Part shown: positions 44,744 to 52,910 of the stretch, one piece after another
How positions within the stretch are numbered: position 1 is the stretch's first letter
Layout: every line of letters begins with the position of its first letter
From: Candidatus Omnitrophota bacterium
GTDB taxonomy: Bacteria > Omnitrophota > Gorgyraeia > Zapsychrales > JAHFFX01
Assembly: GCA_023247725.1 (NCBI GenBank)
Contig: JAHFFW010000016.1
Location: 1 to 58,244 of the forward strand
Reading direction: 5' to 3'
Length of the DNA: 58,244 nt
Notes under the pieces: generated by a model
Databases searched by the model: none
What the model was told of the DNA's origin: nothing
Seen by the model: only the letters and a program-made list of their open reading frames with translations
Program-made: the position numbers and the translations under genes

Positions 44744-44983
44744 ATGCCAAAGTTGTCGTTTTACTATTTTGAAGGCTGTCCATACTGCGCCCGGGTTCGT
44801 GATTATATGGCTAAAAATAATATCGCCATTCCCCTCAAAGATATCCGGAAAAATCCTTCGGACCGTGATGAACTGATCCGGATTGGCGGAAAGAATCAGG
44901 TTCCGTGTCTGGTGATTGATGACAAGCCACTCTATGAGTCGACGGATATCATTGCGTGGCTAAAAAAGAATTGGAAAGGATGA
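44744..44983 (+). CDS. Dithiol glutaredoxin
   Basis: 79 residues, thioredoxin fold. FEGCPYCARVRDYM has the CPYC active site, NQVPCLVIDDKPLYESTDII has the cis-Pro region and the glutathione-binding segment. It uses glutathione made by the two genes upstream. Confidence 0.88.
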   Translation: MPKLSFYYFEGCPYCARVRDYMAKNNIAIPLKDIRKNPSDRDELIRIGGKNQVPCLVIDDKPLYESTDIIAWLKKNWKG

Positions 44984-44990
44984 GCCAGCC

Positions 44991-45248
44991 ATGACGCTTG
45001 AGGACATGAAGCGCACGATTGAAACAGCCATCCCGCAGTCGGCTGCCTACATTTTGGATCCGATGAATGATGGACAGCATCTGCAAGCCTTTGTCGTTAG
45101 TCCAATCTTCGAAGGATTACCTTTGTTTAAACAACAGCAGATGGTGATGAAGGCTCTCAAAAATGCCTTTGACAGCGTCCATGCCTTGGGATTAAAGACG
45201 TTCACCCCAACCGAATGGCAGACTGCGCGACTAAAATACGGATTATGA
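44991..45248 (+). CDS. BolA/IbaG-like protein
   Basis: 85 residues. MKRTIETAIPQSAAYILDPM, then DGQHLQAFVVSPIFEGLPL and FKQQQMVMKALKNAF follow the BolA fold, with the surface His of BolA. Its position between a dithiol glutaredoxin and a CGFS glutaredoxin supports a BolA-Grx [2Fe-2S] partner role. Confidence 0.75.
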   Translation: MTLEDMKRTIETAIPQSAAYILDPMNDGQHLQAFVVSPIFEGLPLFKQQQMVMKALKNAFDSVHALGLKTFTPTEWQTARLKYGL

Positions 45249-45340
45249 ACCTCCCTGGCTTTTGCAGGCGTGTGAAATTTTTGGGAGGTTCATTCCTTCG
45301 TAGCTCAACGCGAAGCAATGGAGCGAAGGAGAATAAATGA
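45248..45340. repeat. Inverted repeats between bolA-like and grxD
   Basis: AACCTCCC near 45248 pairs with GGGAGGTT near 45282-45289; then ATTCCTTCG pairs with CGAAGGA(GAAT) near 45325-45335. The second includes the GCGAAGCAATGGAGCGAAGG word shared with 42189-42208 and the GCGAAGGAGAATAA end shared with 25896-25909. Confidence 0.5.
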
Positions 45341-45357
45341 CTACACGGAGGTTTTAG

Positions 45358-45666
45358 ATGGAAATCAAGGAAACGATCCAGAAGGACATCACCGACAACA
45401 AAGTCATGATCTATATGAAAGGCACACCGGATTTTCCCCAATGCGGATTTTCTGCTCAGACCATCAATGTTTTTAAATCCTATAGCGTCCCGTTTGGTGC
45501 GCGCAATGTCCTAGAAGATCCGAATTTGCGCCAAGGGATCAAAGATTTTACTGATTGGCCGACGATTCCGCAGGTCTTTATTGGCGGGGAATTTATCGGC
45601 GGTTGCGACATCATCATGCAGATGCATCAGAATGGAGAATTAAAAAAACTGTTGGAAAAGATTTGA
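45358..45666 (+). CDS. grxD: Monothiol glutaredoxin (GrxD, CGFS type)
   Basis: 102 residues. KGTPDFPQCGFSAQTINVFK has the CGFS active site that binds a bridging [2Fe-2S] cluster with glutathione, and WPTIPQVFIGGEFIGGCDII is the conserved core. It transfers clusters together with BolA. GGAGG precedes the ATG. Confidence 0.95.
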   Translation: MEIKETIQKDITDNKVMIYMKGTPDFPQCGFSAQTINVFKSYSVPFGARNVLEDPNLRQGIKDFTDWPTIPQVFIGGEFIGGCDIIMQMHQNGELKKLLEKI

Positions 45667-45671
45667 TTTCA

Positions 45672-45776
45672 CTTAAAGTCACGAGGAACGAAGGACGATC
45701 GCTTCGCTAGGACGATGGACGAGAAGCCTTCGCGTCCCTCGTCCCACATCCCTCATCCTTCGAATGAGGGATTTCC
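45672..45776. repeat. Word-iterated palindrome (GGACGA / TCGTCC)
   Basis: Left-arm words are ACGAGGAACGAAGGACGATCG and AGGACGATGGACGAGAAG; right-arm words are CGTCCCTCGTCC and CATCCCTCATCCTTCG. It overlaps the last 23 codons of mrp, whose C-terminus (KDEGCGTRDAKASRPSS) is therefore repeat-derived. Confidence 0.65.
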
Positions 45777-47068
45777 CTAATTGTCTTGTACGGGTAAATC
45801 CCCGACGTATGGCCATCATTCCAGTTGATCCCGATCGCATAATTGCCTAAAGGGAAAATCTCTTTTGGTTTAATATCGGCCTGGACATGTTCCGGTAAAA
45901 GTTTTTGATTTCCGGTTAGTTCATCCACACATAACGCGCAGCGGCAACTTAAACGCAAATCTCGGTTCGAAACTTTAAGTTCTTCCCCATTCGACCATTT
46001 GAGATAAGTAAACCGATCATCAAAGCGGATCTGGGGAATTTCTTTCCGGCTGATCCTGGTCTTTCCATGAGCCCGCACCACCTGATCCACGGCTTCTTGA
46101 ATCAAAGGGTTTTCAATCTGTGCGTCGAGAGACGTGGTCAGTTCCTTGAGAAGTGGAATCTGGGCTAGCGTCGGCAGACCAAATCGCTCTTCCAGCGTGG
46201 TTGACTGACTTCCCCCAAAAATGTAATGCCTTTTTTGGCATTGATCGCAGATAAAGTAAGACATATTCTCGATGATTCCAAGAATGGGGATATCCACCTT
46301 CTCGAACATGAGGATCCCGCGGGATACATCCACTAAGGATAACGTTTGCCGGGTGGTGACAATGACCGCCCCGCTTATGCGCACGGCCTGCGTGATGGTC
46401 AATTGGATGTCTCCCGTTCCCGGCGGCATGTCAAGGAAAAGATAATCGAGCTCTCCCCAGGCGGTATTGTGCAGCAATTGCTGAATGTAACGCGACACAA
46501 TAGGCCCGCGCAAAACCGCCGGCGCATCGCCTAAAAGAAAACCAAAAGACATCACCTTCAGGGAATGGTGTTGGAGCGGAATAAATTGATTTTTATCATT
46601 GACGTAAATGGTCACATGACGCAAGTTGAATAAGGAAGGAATCGACGGCCCATAAATGTCCGTATCCAATAAGCCAACCCGGAATCCTCGTTTGGCTAAG
46701 GCGAGCGCCAAACATCCACTAACGGTGGACTTGCCCACTCCGCCTTTCGCCGAAGAAACCGCAATGATCGATTGGACGCTGGTCAAACCGCTCTGTTGAA
46801 TGTCCGTCGCTGAACCTTGCGACCGAGGGGTCGCAGTCATATGGACCTTGACTGTGCGCACTCCGGGAAGCTGACGCACGGCCTCTTGTGCTTGAGTTTG
46901 GAATTCGGTTTTGACCGGGCAGGCGGGGGTTGTCAGGTCAATATCAAAAGCGACGTTGCCGTCATTGATGGATAAATTTTTAATGAATCCCAGGGACACG
47001 ATGTCCTTTTGAAAGTCCGGATCAATGATGTTTTTTAAGGCGCCGAGAATTTCTTGTTCGGTGGGCAT
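45707..47068 (-). CDS. mrp: Mrp/ApbC Fe-S carrier ATPase with C-terminal DUF971
   Basis: A 453-residue protein in three parts. Residues 1-85 form a DUF59/MIP18 domain (LKNIIDPDFQKDIVSLGFI). The central P-loop ATPase has the deviant Walker A SSAKGGVGKSTVSG, LLDTDIYGPS and DYLFLDMPPGTGD, and FICDQCQKRH near its C-terminal end. Residues about 355-430 are a DUF971 domain with RLSCRCALCVDELTG. Mrp carries [4Fe-4S] clusters; DUF971 is often an adjacent gene or fusion. The stop codon falls in a palindrome. Confidence 0.88.
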   Translation of the reverse strand: MPTEQEILGALKNIIDPDFQKDIVSLGFIKNLSINDGNVAFDIDLTTPACPVKTEFQTQAQEAVRQLPGVRTVKVHMTATPRSQGSATDIQQSGLTSVQSIIAVSSAKGGVGKSTVSGCLALALAKRGFRVGLLDTDIYGPSIPSLFNLRHVTIYVNDKNQFIPLQHHSLKVMSFGFLLGDAPAVLRGPIVSRYIQQLLHNTAWGELDYLFLDMPPGTGDIQLTITQAVRISGAVIVTTRQTLSLVDVSRGILMFEKVDIPILGIIENMSYFICDQCQKRHYIFGGSQSTTLEERFGLPTLAQIPLLKELTTSLDAQIENPLIQEAVDQVVRAHGKTRISRKEIPQIRFDDRFTYLKWSNGEELKVSNRDLRLSCRCALCVDELTGNQKLLPEHVQADIKPKEIFPLGNYAIGINWNDGHTSGIYPYKTIREIPHSKDEGCGTRDAKASRPSS

Positions 47069-47098
47069 GGCTTCTGTTTTTTTCTAAAGATAATGCGA

Positions 47099-47142
47099 GG
47101 GCGGCGCCCCGCCGCACTTTAAAGCTGGGCGGGGCGCCGCCC
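47099..47142. terminator. Very GC-rich 15-bp hairpin between the PP-loop gene and mrp
   Basis: GGGCGGCGCCCCGCC (47099-47113) pairs perfectly with 47128-47142 around a 14-nt loop. On the plus strand CGAATTTT follows; on the minus strand, where both neighbours lie, the T tract is poor, so it may attenuate rather than end transcription. Confidence 0.65.
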
Positions 47143-47149
47143 CGAATTT

Positions 47150-48169
47150 TCAGACCTTCATCCGTTCAATTTCTTCGTCAGAAAGTTTCTTCGCCCGCAC
47201 TTTACGGATATTCGTACGATCCTTCACCAGCCAGTATTCGACCTCGATTTCTGGTGAATCCTTAAAGCTCGAGAATCGCTGCACTAGTCCCGCAGCGATG
47301 GTCAGGACTTCGGGGCCAGGATCATAGCCTTTAAGAACCAACGTGGGCCCCTTCTTATTTTCAACTTCAAAAATCAAATCATCAGAATGAGCAAAGGAGC
47401 GTAATGACTCATTTTCCGGTTCATCGCGGCCGAGAACCAGTTTGAAATCTTTGGAGTAACGAAAATGCCGGCCCCACTTGAGGCTGATCGTTTCACGGAA
47501 CGTGCGATAACCATGGTCGAGGGTGTCCTTCATCCGCCGGGCAAAATTTTTATCGGTCAATAAACATCCGCCGGCGGGCGGCAAAAAATCCTTGATTTGA
47601 TAACGCCGGGCCAATTCCAATTGAGGTTTACGAGTCCTTCCGGAAATATTGAGCAGTCTTTGGCGGTCGATGAGGCCTTCTTGTTCGGGAATCGTTGGTT
47701 CCAGTAACTGAGCGCATAGGGGTCTTAGTAAACAGCCCTCCAATTGGCTTTCCCTTTCAATCATCCGGAGGCTATGGCGCATCTGAGACATCGGCCGTTG
47801 CCCAAGGATTTCTCCGGTAAAGACAAAATCCGCCCCAATCGAGCGCATATATTGACCGGCGCGGGCAAACATGTGGATTCGGCAATCGACGCAGGGGTTA
47901 AGCGCCGAGCCATAACCGTGTTTGGGTTTCTTCACGATCTCGAGGTAACGTTCATCCAACTGCAAGACGATGCAATCGATGCCCAATTGGGCGCTAGCCT
48001 GCAAAGCCTTGGTCTTGTCGCAGCATCCCCAGGGCATGGCAAAATACACCCCTTGCACCTTAACGCCAAGCTCCTGAACAATCTTGGCAGCCAAAATACT
48101 ATCGAGACCTCCGGAGATGAGGCCCACGGCCTTGACGGTTTTGGGTTGGGCATTCGATTGCTGAATCAT
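47150..48169 (-). CDS. PP-loop ATPase, tRNA thiolation-like
   Basis: A 339-residue protein with the PP-loop SGGLDSILAAKI of ATP-pyrophosphatases, CVDCRIHMFARAG (a CxxC pair), DFVFTGEILGQRPMSQMRH and the PAGGCLLTDKNFARRM segment. These belong to the MnmA/ThiI-like family of about 330-residue proteins that lack the full MnmA C-terminal barrel. The C-terminal third has DFKLVLGRDEPEN and looks like a nucleic-acid-binding domain. Likely role: sulfur transfer to tRNA or another acceptor, inferred from the family. Confidence 0.75.
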   Translation of the reverse strand: MIQQSNAQPKTVKAVGLISGGLDSILAAKIVQELGVKVQGVYFAMPWGCCDKTKALQASAQLGIDCIVLQLDERYLEIVKKPKHGYGSALNPCVDCRIHMFARAGQYMRSIGADFVFTGEILGQRPMSQMRHSLRMIERESQLEGCLLRPLCAQLLEPTIPEQEGLIDRQRLLNISGRTRKPQLELARRYQIKDFLPPAGGCLLTDKNFARRMKDTLDHGYRTFRETISLKWGRHFRYSKDFKLVLGRDEPENESLRSFAHSDDLIFEVENKKGPTLVLKGYDPGPEVLTIAAGLVQRFSSFKDSPEIEVEYWLVKDRTNIRKVRAKKLSDEEIERMKV

Positions 48170-48276
48170 CGATTTCCTTAAACTTTTAAACTTTGGGATG
48201 TTACTATAGCGAAATTCATTTCGATAAGCAAGCCGATTATCGCTTTATTGACCTTTCTTCCATTAAAAGCATTGCT

Positions 48277-48361
48277 GTGGAAGTCAATACTGCCTTTTCC
48301 CGAAGAGAAGAAAGGTCTAATACTGGCTTCCACTCTGCTTTTGGATGGGAAAAGGCCAGTA
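48277..48361. repeat. Interleaved inverted repeats in the gap before ilvB
   Basis: The gap 48170-48469 (300 nt) has no gene. Segment A (GTGGAAGTCA, 48277-48286) pairs with A' (TGGCTTCCAC, 48324-48333); segment B (TACTGCCTTTTCCC, 48288-48301) pairs with B' (GGGAAAAGGCCAGTA, 48347-48361). The order A-B-A'-B' allows a pseudoknot or two exclusive hairpins. A further small palindrome AAAAGTG-TC-CACTTTT follows at 48362-48377. Confidence 0.6.
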
Positions 48362-48434
48362 AAAAGTGTCCACTTTTAATTTTAAAATGACATGAAGGAA
48401 AATTTGGCTTGCTTAGGAAAAGTCCATTTGTTAA

Positions 48435-48440
48435 TATAAT
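48435..48440 (+). promoter_or_regulatory. Consensus -10 box for ilvB
   Basis: TATAAT lies 29 nt before the ATG. TTGCTT at 48409-48414 is the best -35 candidate, but the 20-nt spacing is long. If correct, the interleaved repeats lie upstream of the ilvB transcript start. Confidence 0.45.
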
Positions 48441-48469
48441 CACCTTATTCCAACCCCAATTTCTGATCG

Positions 48470-50242
48470 ATGGAAACCAAAAATAACCCTCAAAGGATCG
48501 AGGCGAAACCGTCCTTCGCATCGGGACAAAAGCCAATGACCGGGGCCGAAGCCTTAATCCGTTGTTTGGAAAACTTCGGCGTGGAATATATCTTTGGTCT
48601 TTCGGGCGGGGCCGCCATTCCTATCTTTGATGCCCTAGTTGGATCGAAAATCAAATTGATTCTCGTCCGGCATGAACAGGGCGCCACCCATATGGCCGAT
48701 GGTTATGCGCGGGCAACCGGCAAGCCCGGCGTCGTCCTTGTGACCAGCGGTCCCGGCGCAACCAATACGGTGACTGGGATCATGACGGCCCACATGGATT
48801 CGGTGCCTATGATTGTCTTAACCGGTCAGACCATTAGCCCCATGCTAGGCAAAGATGCCTTTCAGGAAGCGGATATCTTTGGCATCACCATGCCCGTCGT
48901 GAAGCATAGTTACTTAGTGAAAACGACCAATGATATTCCTCGCGTTGTGAAGGAGGCTTTTTATATCACCAGCAGTGGCCGGCCTGGTCCCGTGCACATT
49001 GATTTGCCCAAGGACGTGACCTCCAGTCCCTTCACCGGGGAAACCCTTGATCCCAAAATGGATATTCCGGGTTACAAAGTACCGGGAAAAGGCAAGAAAT
49101 CCGACATCCTCAAGATGGCCAAATTATTCCAAGGCTCGAAGCGTCCGGTTTTACTCGTCGGACACGGAGCCGTTATTTCCCGGGCTGGCGCCGCGATCAA
49201 AGAGTTAGCCTACAAGCTTCGTTCCCCCGTGACGAATACCCTGTTAGGAAAAGGCGAATTTCCCGAAACCGATCCGCTTTCCCTGGGGATGCTGGGAATG
49301 CATGGGACGGCCTATGCCAATCTTGCTTTGACGCGCTGTGATTTGATTTGTTCCATTGGTTCACGCTGGGATGATCGGATCAATGGCAACCCGGCCAAAT
49401 TCTGCATCGGCGCAAAAAAACTCCATATCGACATCGATGAAGCCGAAATAAATAAAATTGTTAAACCCGACGCCTATTGCGTGGGCGATGCAAGGCTGAT
49501 CGTAGAAGAATTAGTGAGGCATATTGAACCTTTGGATACAAAAGAGTGGTTGGAAGAACTCGAGGGTTACAAGAAGCAGCATCCCTTAAAATTTCATAGT
49601 GACCGAGGTCTCACCGCCCAGTATGTCCTCTATGAATTACAAAATGTCACCCAGGGTCGTGCCACCATCTCCACGGATGTGGGACAGCACCAGATGTGGA
49701 GCGCGCAGTTTAACTTGGCGATTAAGGGGGATCGCTGGCTGTCTTCCGGGGGTGCGGGGACCATGGGATTTGGTTTTCCGGCGGCGATTGGCGCGCAATT
49801 CGGTCGTCCTCACGATCTTGTCATTGCCGTCGTCGGTGATGGTGGATTTCAAATGACGCTTTATGAGCTGGCAACGGTCTATGTTCACAAATTGCCGGTC
49901 AAGGTTTTGATCATCGACAACAAATATTTAGGAATGGTCCGTCAGTGGCAGGAGCTCTTTTTTGATAATCGCCTTTCCGGCGTGGACCTGGAGGGAAATC
50001 CGGATTTTGTGAAGCTGGCCGAGGCCTATCATGTCAAAGGAGTTCATATTGATAAAGTCGAACATGTGCGCGAGCGCCTTGAGGAAGCGATCAATCACCC
50101 TGGCCCCGTTGTCATCTGGGCCGAGGTCATCAAGGAAGACAATGTGTTTCCCATGATTCCGGCAGGAAAATCCGCCTACGAAATGATCATCGAACCGCCG
50201 AAAAAAGATCAACGATTGGAAAAGCCATCGGGAAGTACATGA
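48470..50242 (+). CDS. ilvB: Acetolactate synthase large subunit
   Basis: A 590-residue ThDP enzyme that condenses pyruvate to acetolactate (or acetohydroxybutyrate) for valine, leucine and isoleucine. Visible: the catalytic Glu in LVRHEQGATHMADGYAR, the FAD-domain segment RPVLLVGHGAV, and the ThDP/Mg2+ motif GDGGFQMTLYELAT through NKYLGMVRQWQELFF. A 22-residue polar N-terminal extension precedes the conserved MTGAEALIRCLE; an internal ATG at about 48536 is an alternative start. The small subunit gene follows. Confidence 0.94.
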   Translation: METKNNPQRIEAKPSFASGQKPMTGAEALIRCLENFGVEYIFGLSGGAAIPIFDALVGSKIKLILVRHEQGATHMADGYARATGKPGVVLVTSGPGATNTVTGIMTAHMDSVPMIVLTGQTISPMLGKDAFQEADIFGITMPVVKHSYLVKTTNDIPRVVKEAFYITSSGRPGPVHIDLPKDVTSSPFTGETLDPKMDIPGYKVPGKGKKSDILKMAKLFQGSKRPVLLVGHGAVISRAGAAIKELAYKLRSPVTNTLLGKGEFPETDPLSLGMLGMHGTAYANLALTRCDLICSIGSRWDDRINGNPAKFCIGAKKLHIDIDEAEINKIVKPDAYCVGDARLIVEELVRHIEPLDTKEWLEELEGYKKQHPLKFHSDRGLTAQYVLYELQNVTQGRATISTDVGQHQMWSAQFNLAIKGDRWLSSGGAGTMGFGFPAAIGAQFGRPHDLVIAVVGDGGFQMTLYELATVYVHKLPVKVLIIDNKYLGMVRQWQELFFDNRLSGVDLEGNPDFVKLAEAYHVKGVHIDKVEHVRERLEEAINHPGPVVIWAEVIKEDNVFPMIPAGKSAYEMIIEPPKKDQRLEKPSGST

Positions 50243-50250
50243 AAAAAGTC

Positions 50251-50336
50251 CCAATAACCAAGATACAATAATCAAACATTTTGGTGGTTTGAATTTGGAA
50301 TATTTTTGGTTATTGCCTCTTGGGATTTGGTTATTC
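50251..50336. repeat. Word-iterated palindrome between ilvB and ilvN
   Basis: The left arm has GTCCCAATAACCAAGATAC and AATAATCAAACATTTTGG; the right arm has TGGTTTGAATTTGG, TTTTTGGTTATTG and CTTGGGATTTGGTTATT. The right arm ends two bases before the ilvN ATG, so the hairpin could mask translation initiation; no Shine-Dalgarno site is evident. Confidence 0.65.
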
Positions 50337-50338
50337 AT

Positions 50339-50845
50339 ATGAATATTCCCAAAAAAAATCCCAATGTGCATACGATCAGCATGCTGGTGGCCAACAAGCC
50401 CGGCGTTTTGGTTCGCTGCGCTCAGGTCTTTGCCCGGCGGGGATTTAATATTGATGCCCTTGTTGTTTCCGCCTCCGTCAATCCCAAATATTCTCGGATG
50501 ACGATCACCGCAACCGGGGACCCGCAAACCCTCGAGCAAATCATCAAACAGACGGCGAAGCTCATCGATGTCATTCATGTCAGCGAGCACACCGGCGTTG
50601 ACTCCATTGACCGGGAATTCGCGTTATTCAAGTTGAACGTCCCTCCTGCCAAACGCGCGGCGACCCTTAAGCTGATCAAGGGCCGGGCCCATGTAATCGA
50701 TGAGAAACAAGGAAGCCTCATCGTTGGCAAAACTGGCACCACCGATGACCTGGATCAGTTTGAGGAAGAATTAAAGAAATTCGGAATTATCGAGATGGTG
50801 CGGTCGGGGAAGCTCGTGATGGCGAAGGGAAAAGAATCGACCTAA
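50339..50845 (+). CDS. ilvN: Acetolactate synthase regulatory subunit
   Basis: ATG 50339 starts MNIPKKNPNVHTISMLVAN. The ACT domain covers VANKPGVLVRCAQVFARRGFN, with the residues that bind valine, followed by SRMTITATGD and the C-terminal ALS_ss domain ending MVRSGKLVMAKG. The length of 168 is normal. It works with IlvB and gives feedback control. Confidence 0.93.
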   Translation: MNIPKKNPNVHTISMLVANKPGVLVRCAQVFARRGFNIDALVVSASVNPKYSRMTITATGDPQTLEQIIKQTAKLIDVIHVSEHTGVDSIDREFALFKLNVPPAKRAATLKLIKGRAHVIDEKQGSLIVGKTGTTDDLDQFEEELKKFGIIEMVRSGKLVMAKGKEST

Positions 50846-51261
50846 TTTTGATCGGCCAACGAGCAAGGCAGGATTTTGGGAAGTTCTTTAGGCGGCAGGA
50901 CCACTTCAGAAATTTCAACTCCCCTTTCATCGTATTCAATCGACGTAATGCGGCACCGGTCTTGATCAATGTCTGGCCGGTCGATCCCCAAATACTGCGC
51001 GATCGCGGCACGCAGGGCCTCCCACTCGAGGTGAAGAACGAATTGGCGTTCTTCATCGCCGTCACAGGCCAGCTGTTGGACTAACCGCGCATACTGAAAA
51101 TCGAGGATTTCTTCCAAGGTTTTTCCTGCACAGAATTCGGAAAAACCCGTCGATGCACCAATTTCGCGGCTGCAGGTGATCTTGGCGAATTCAAATTTAA
51201 CGAATCGTTCATTGTTATCCAGGCGAATGTTCAATCCGGATGAACTGTCTGAGCATGGCAT
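50842..51261 (-). CDS. Hypothetical protein, possibly NifU/IscU-like fold
   Basis: 139 residues, soluble and acidic. FAKITCSREIGASTGFSEF, then CAGKTLEEILDFQYARLV and LHLEWEALRAAIAQYLG vaguely follow the order of NifU N-terminal domains, but the three cluster Cys are not clearly conserved. The end ISEVVLPPKELPKILPC is distinctive. I regard it as an uncharacterised family. It overlaps the ilvN stop by 4 nt, convergently. Confidence 0.55.
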   Translation of the reverse strand: MPCSDSSSGLNIRLDNNERFVKFEFAKITCSREIGASTGFSEFCAGKTLEEILDFQYARLVQQLACDGDEERQFVLHLEWEALRAAIAQYLGIDRPDIDQDRCRITSIEYDERGVEISEVVLPPKELPKILPCSLADQN

Positions 51262-51269
51262 AGCGTCAC

Positions 51270-51665
51270 CTATTGTTTAACATAATACAATCCAGTATCT
51301 TCATCAATTGAACATTCGATGGAATTAAACAATTTTGTACAAGCCGTTATAAAGTTGGTTCGCGTGAAGTTCTGTTCCTTAGAATCATTCTTTCGGTGGT
51401 CGGCTGACAAAAAGTCATAAAAAATGATCGTCAGTCGATCAGGGAAATCCTTGACTGGCATAATCCGCCAAATTCCTGAATTCTCTTGTTTGGCTTGAGA
51501 TCCTTTCCTCTTCCAGATGACTTGCCAGTAATGACCGTCAGCCTTTAATGTCAATTGTTCCGTTGATTCTCCGTAATTGGCCTCGTAAGTCCCTACCAAA
51601 TCTTTTGGATTTAATGAGCATCCCGTCAAGATGATAAACGAGATCAAACAAATGAATCGGCGCAT
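51270..51665 (-). CDS. Small lipoprotein
   Basis: 131 residues. MRRFICLISFIILTGCSLNP is a lipoprotein signal with the lipobox Cys at residue 16. The mature part is beta-rich and begins DLVGTYEANYGESTEQLTL with GHYWQVIWKRKGS, like small lipocalin-type domains. Function unknown. It lies 8 nt upstream of the 50842-51261 gene, so the two are co-transcribed. Confidence 0.65.
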   Translation of the reverse strand: MRRFICLISFIILTGCSLNPKDLVGTYEANYGESTEQLTLKADGHYWQVIWKRKGSQAKQENSGIWRIMPVKDFPDRLTIIFYDFLSADHRKNDSKEQNFTRTNFITACTKLFNSIECSIDEDTGLYYVKQ

Positions 51666-51794
51666 GCAATCGGTATTCTCTTTGCTTATTCAGTATTACA
51701 GAAAGCGGATCATTGAGAAATAAAAATTTGGACCGCTATAAAAAAGACCCTGAATCATTTCATGGCCTTTGAGGCAGGGTGAGCTAAAAAAAGT

Positions 51795-52877
51795 TCACCA
51801 TTCCAGCGCGCCACCGGTTTGATATTCGGTGACCCGCGTTTCAAAGAAGTTCTTCTCTTTCTTAAGATCAATCACTTCGCTCATCCAGGGGAACGGATTC
51901 TCGCAGTGATATTGTTTGGGCAGACGCAATTTCTCCATCCGCCGGTCGGCAATGTACTGGACATATTCCCGAATCATCGGGACGTTTAACCCCAGTACCC
52001 CCCGCGGCAAACATTCCTTCGCGTAATTGATTTCCAGCTCCACGGCCTTTTTGATGCGGCCGATCAAATGCCTCTGGAATTCCGTCGTCCAAATATCCGG
52101 ATTCTCATCGACGATTCCGTTAATGAGCGCGATCCCAAAATTCATGTGGATGCTCTCATCTCTGAGGATGTACTGGATCTGTTCGCACGTTCCCGGCATG
52201 CGGTTCTGGCGGCCAAAGGAGAGCATCGTCACAAACCCGCTGTAGAAAAAGATTCCCTCGGTCACCACGTAAAATCCCACAAGATTATTGATGAATTCTT
52301 GTTTTCCTTCCGTTGTTTTTAAATCCATGCTCTCATCCAAAATGCCATCCGTGCAGCTCATCGAGAATTCATCTTTTTCATAAATCTCTTTATTCTCCCG
52401 ATACATGTTGAACATCTCCCCCTGGTCCATGGATAACGACTCGATGATGTACTGAAAGGCATGCACGTGGATGGCTTCTTCGAAGGCCTGGCGCAACAAG
52501 TATTGACGGCATTCTGGATTATCTACGAGTTTATAAATAGACAGGACGATGTTATTGCCGACCAGAGTTTCCGCGGTTGAAAAAAATCCCAGATTGCGTT
52601 TGATCACATGGCGTTCGTCATCGGTGAAGGCCTTGGGATTTTTCCATTGCTCAATGTCGCGCTGCATGGAGATCTCCGTCGGCATCCAGTGATTGGCGCA
52701 GCCATCCAAATAAAAATGCCAGGCCCACTGGTATTTGATGGGGACCAGCTGGTTGACATCCACGGTACGACCGTTGTTAATAAGGAACTTATTGTCAACG
52801 GAAATTCGTTCCCGGGTCATTCGAATGCTGCCGCTCGCCGTTTTACAAACCTTTTCCTGGGGTGTAATCTCCGACAT
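51795..52877 (-). CDS. nrdB: Ribonucleotide reductase R2, class Ic (Phe at the radical site)
   Basis: ATG 52877 ([10 protein letters not shown]) is preferred over a TTG- or ATG-led extension. Metal ligands are Glu103 in [12 protein letters not shown], Glu134 and His137 in [11 protein letters not shown], and later VTEGIFF and DESIHMNFG. The residue four after His137 is Phe141, where E. coli R2 has radical Tyr122. Phe here with Glu instead of Asp at the first ligand is the hallmark of Chlamydia-type R2, which uses an Mn(IV)/Fe(III) cofactor. It pairs with nrdA, 34 nt upstream. Confidence 0.9.
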   Translation of the reverse strand: MSEITPQEKVCKTASGSIRMTRERISVDNKFLINNGRTVDVNQLVPIKYQWAWHFYLDGCANHWMPTEISMQRDIEQWKNPKAFTDDERHVIKRNLGFFSTAETLVGNNIVLSIYKLVDNPECRQYLLRQAFEEAIHVHAFQYIIESLSMDQGEMFNMYRENKEIYEKDEFSMSCTDGILDESMDLKTTEGKQEFINNLVGFYVVTEGIFFYSGFVTMLSFGRQNRMPGTCEQIQYILRDESIHMNFGIALINGIVDENPDIWTTEFQRHLIGRIKKAVELEINYAKECLPRGVLGLNVPMIREYVQYIADRRMEKLRLPKQYHCENPFPWMSEVIDLKKEKNFFETRVTEYQTGGALEW

Positions 52878-52910
52878 AATCCCTCCCGACAAGGTTACCC
52901 GGTTAAATAT

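Noticed and set aside
38104-50336. CRISPR arrays
   Set aside because: The iterated words are short, inverted between arms and lack equal-length unique spacers; no cas genes are present.
51795-52877. Ordinary class Ia R2 with tyrosyl radical
   Set aside because: The residue in the E-x2-H-x3 position is Phe141, not Tyr, and the first metal ligand is Glu.
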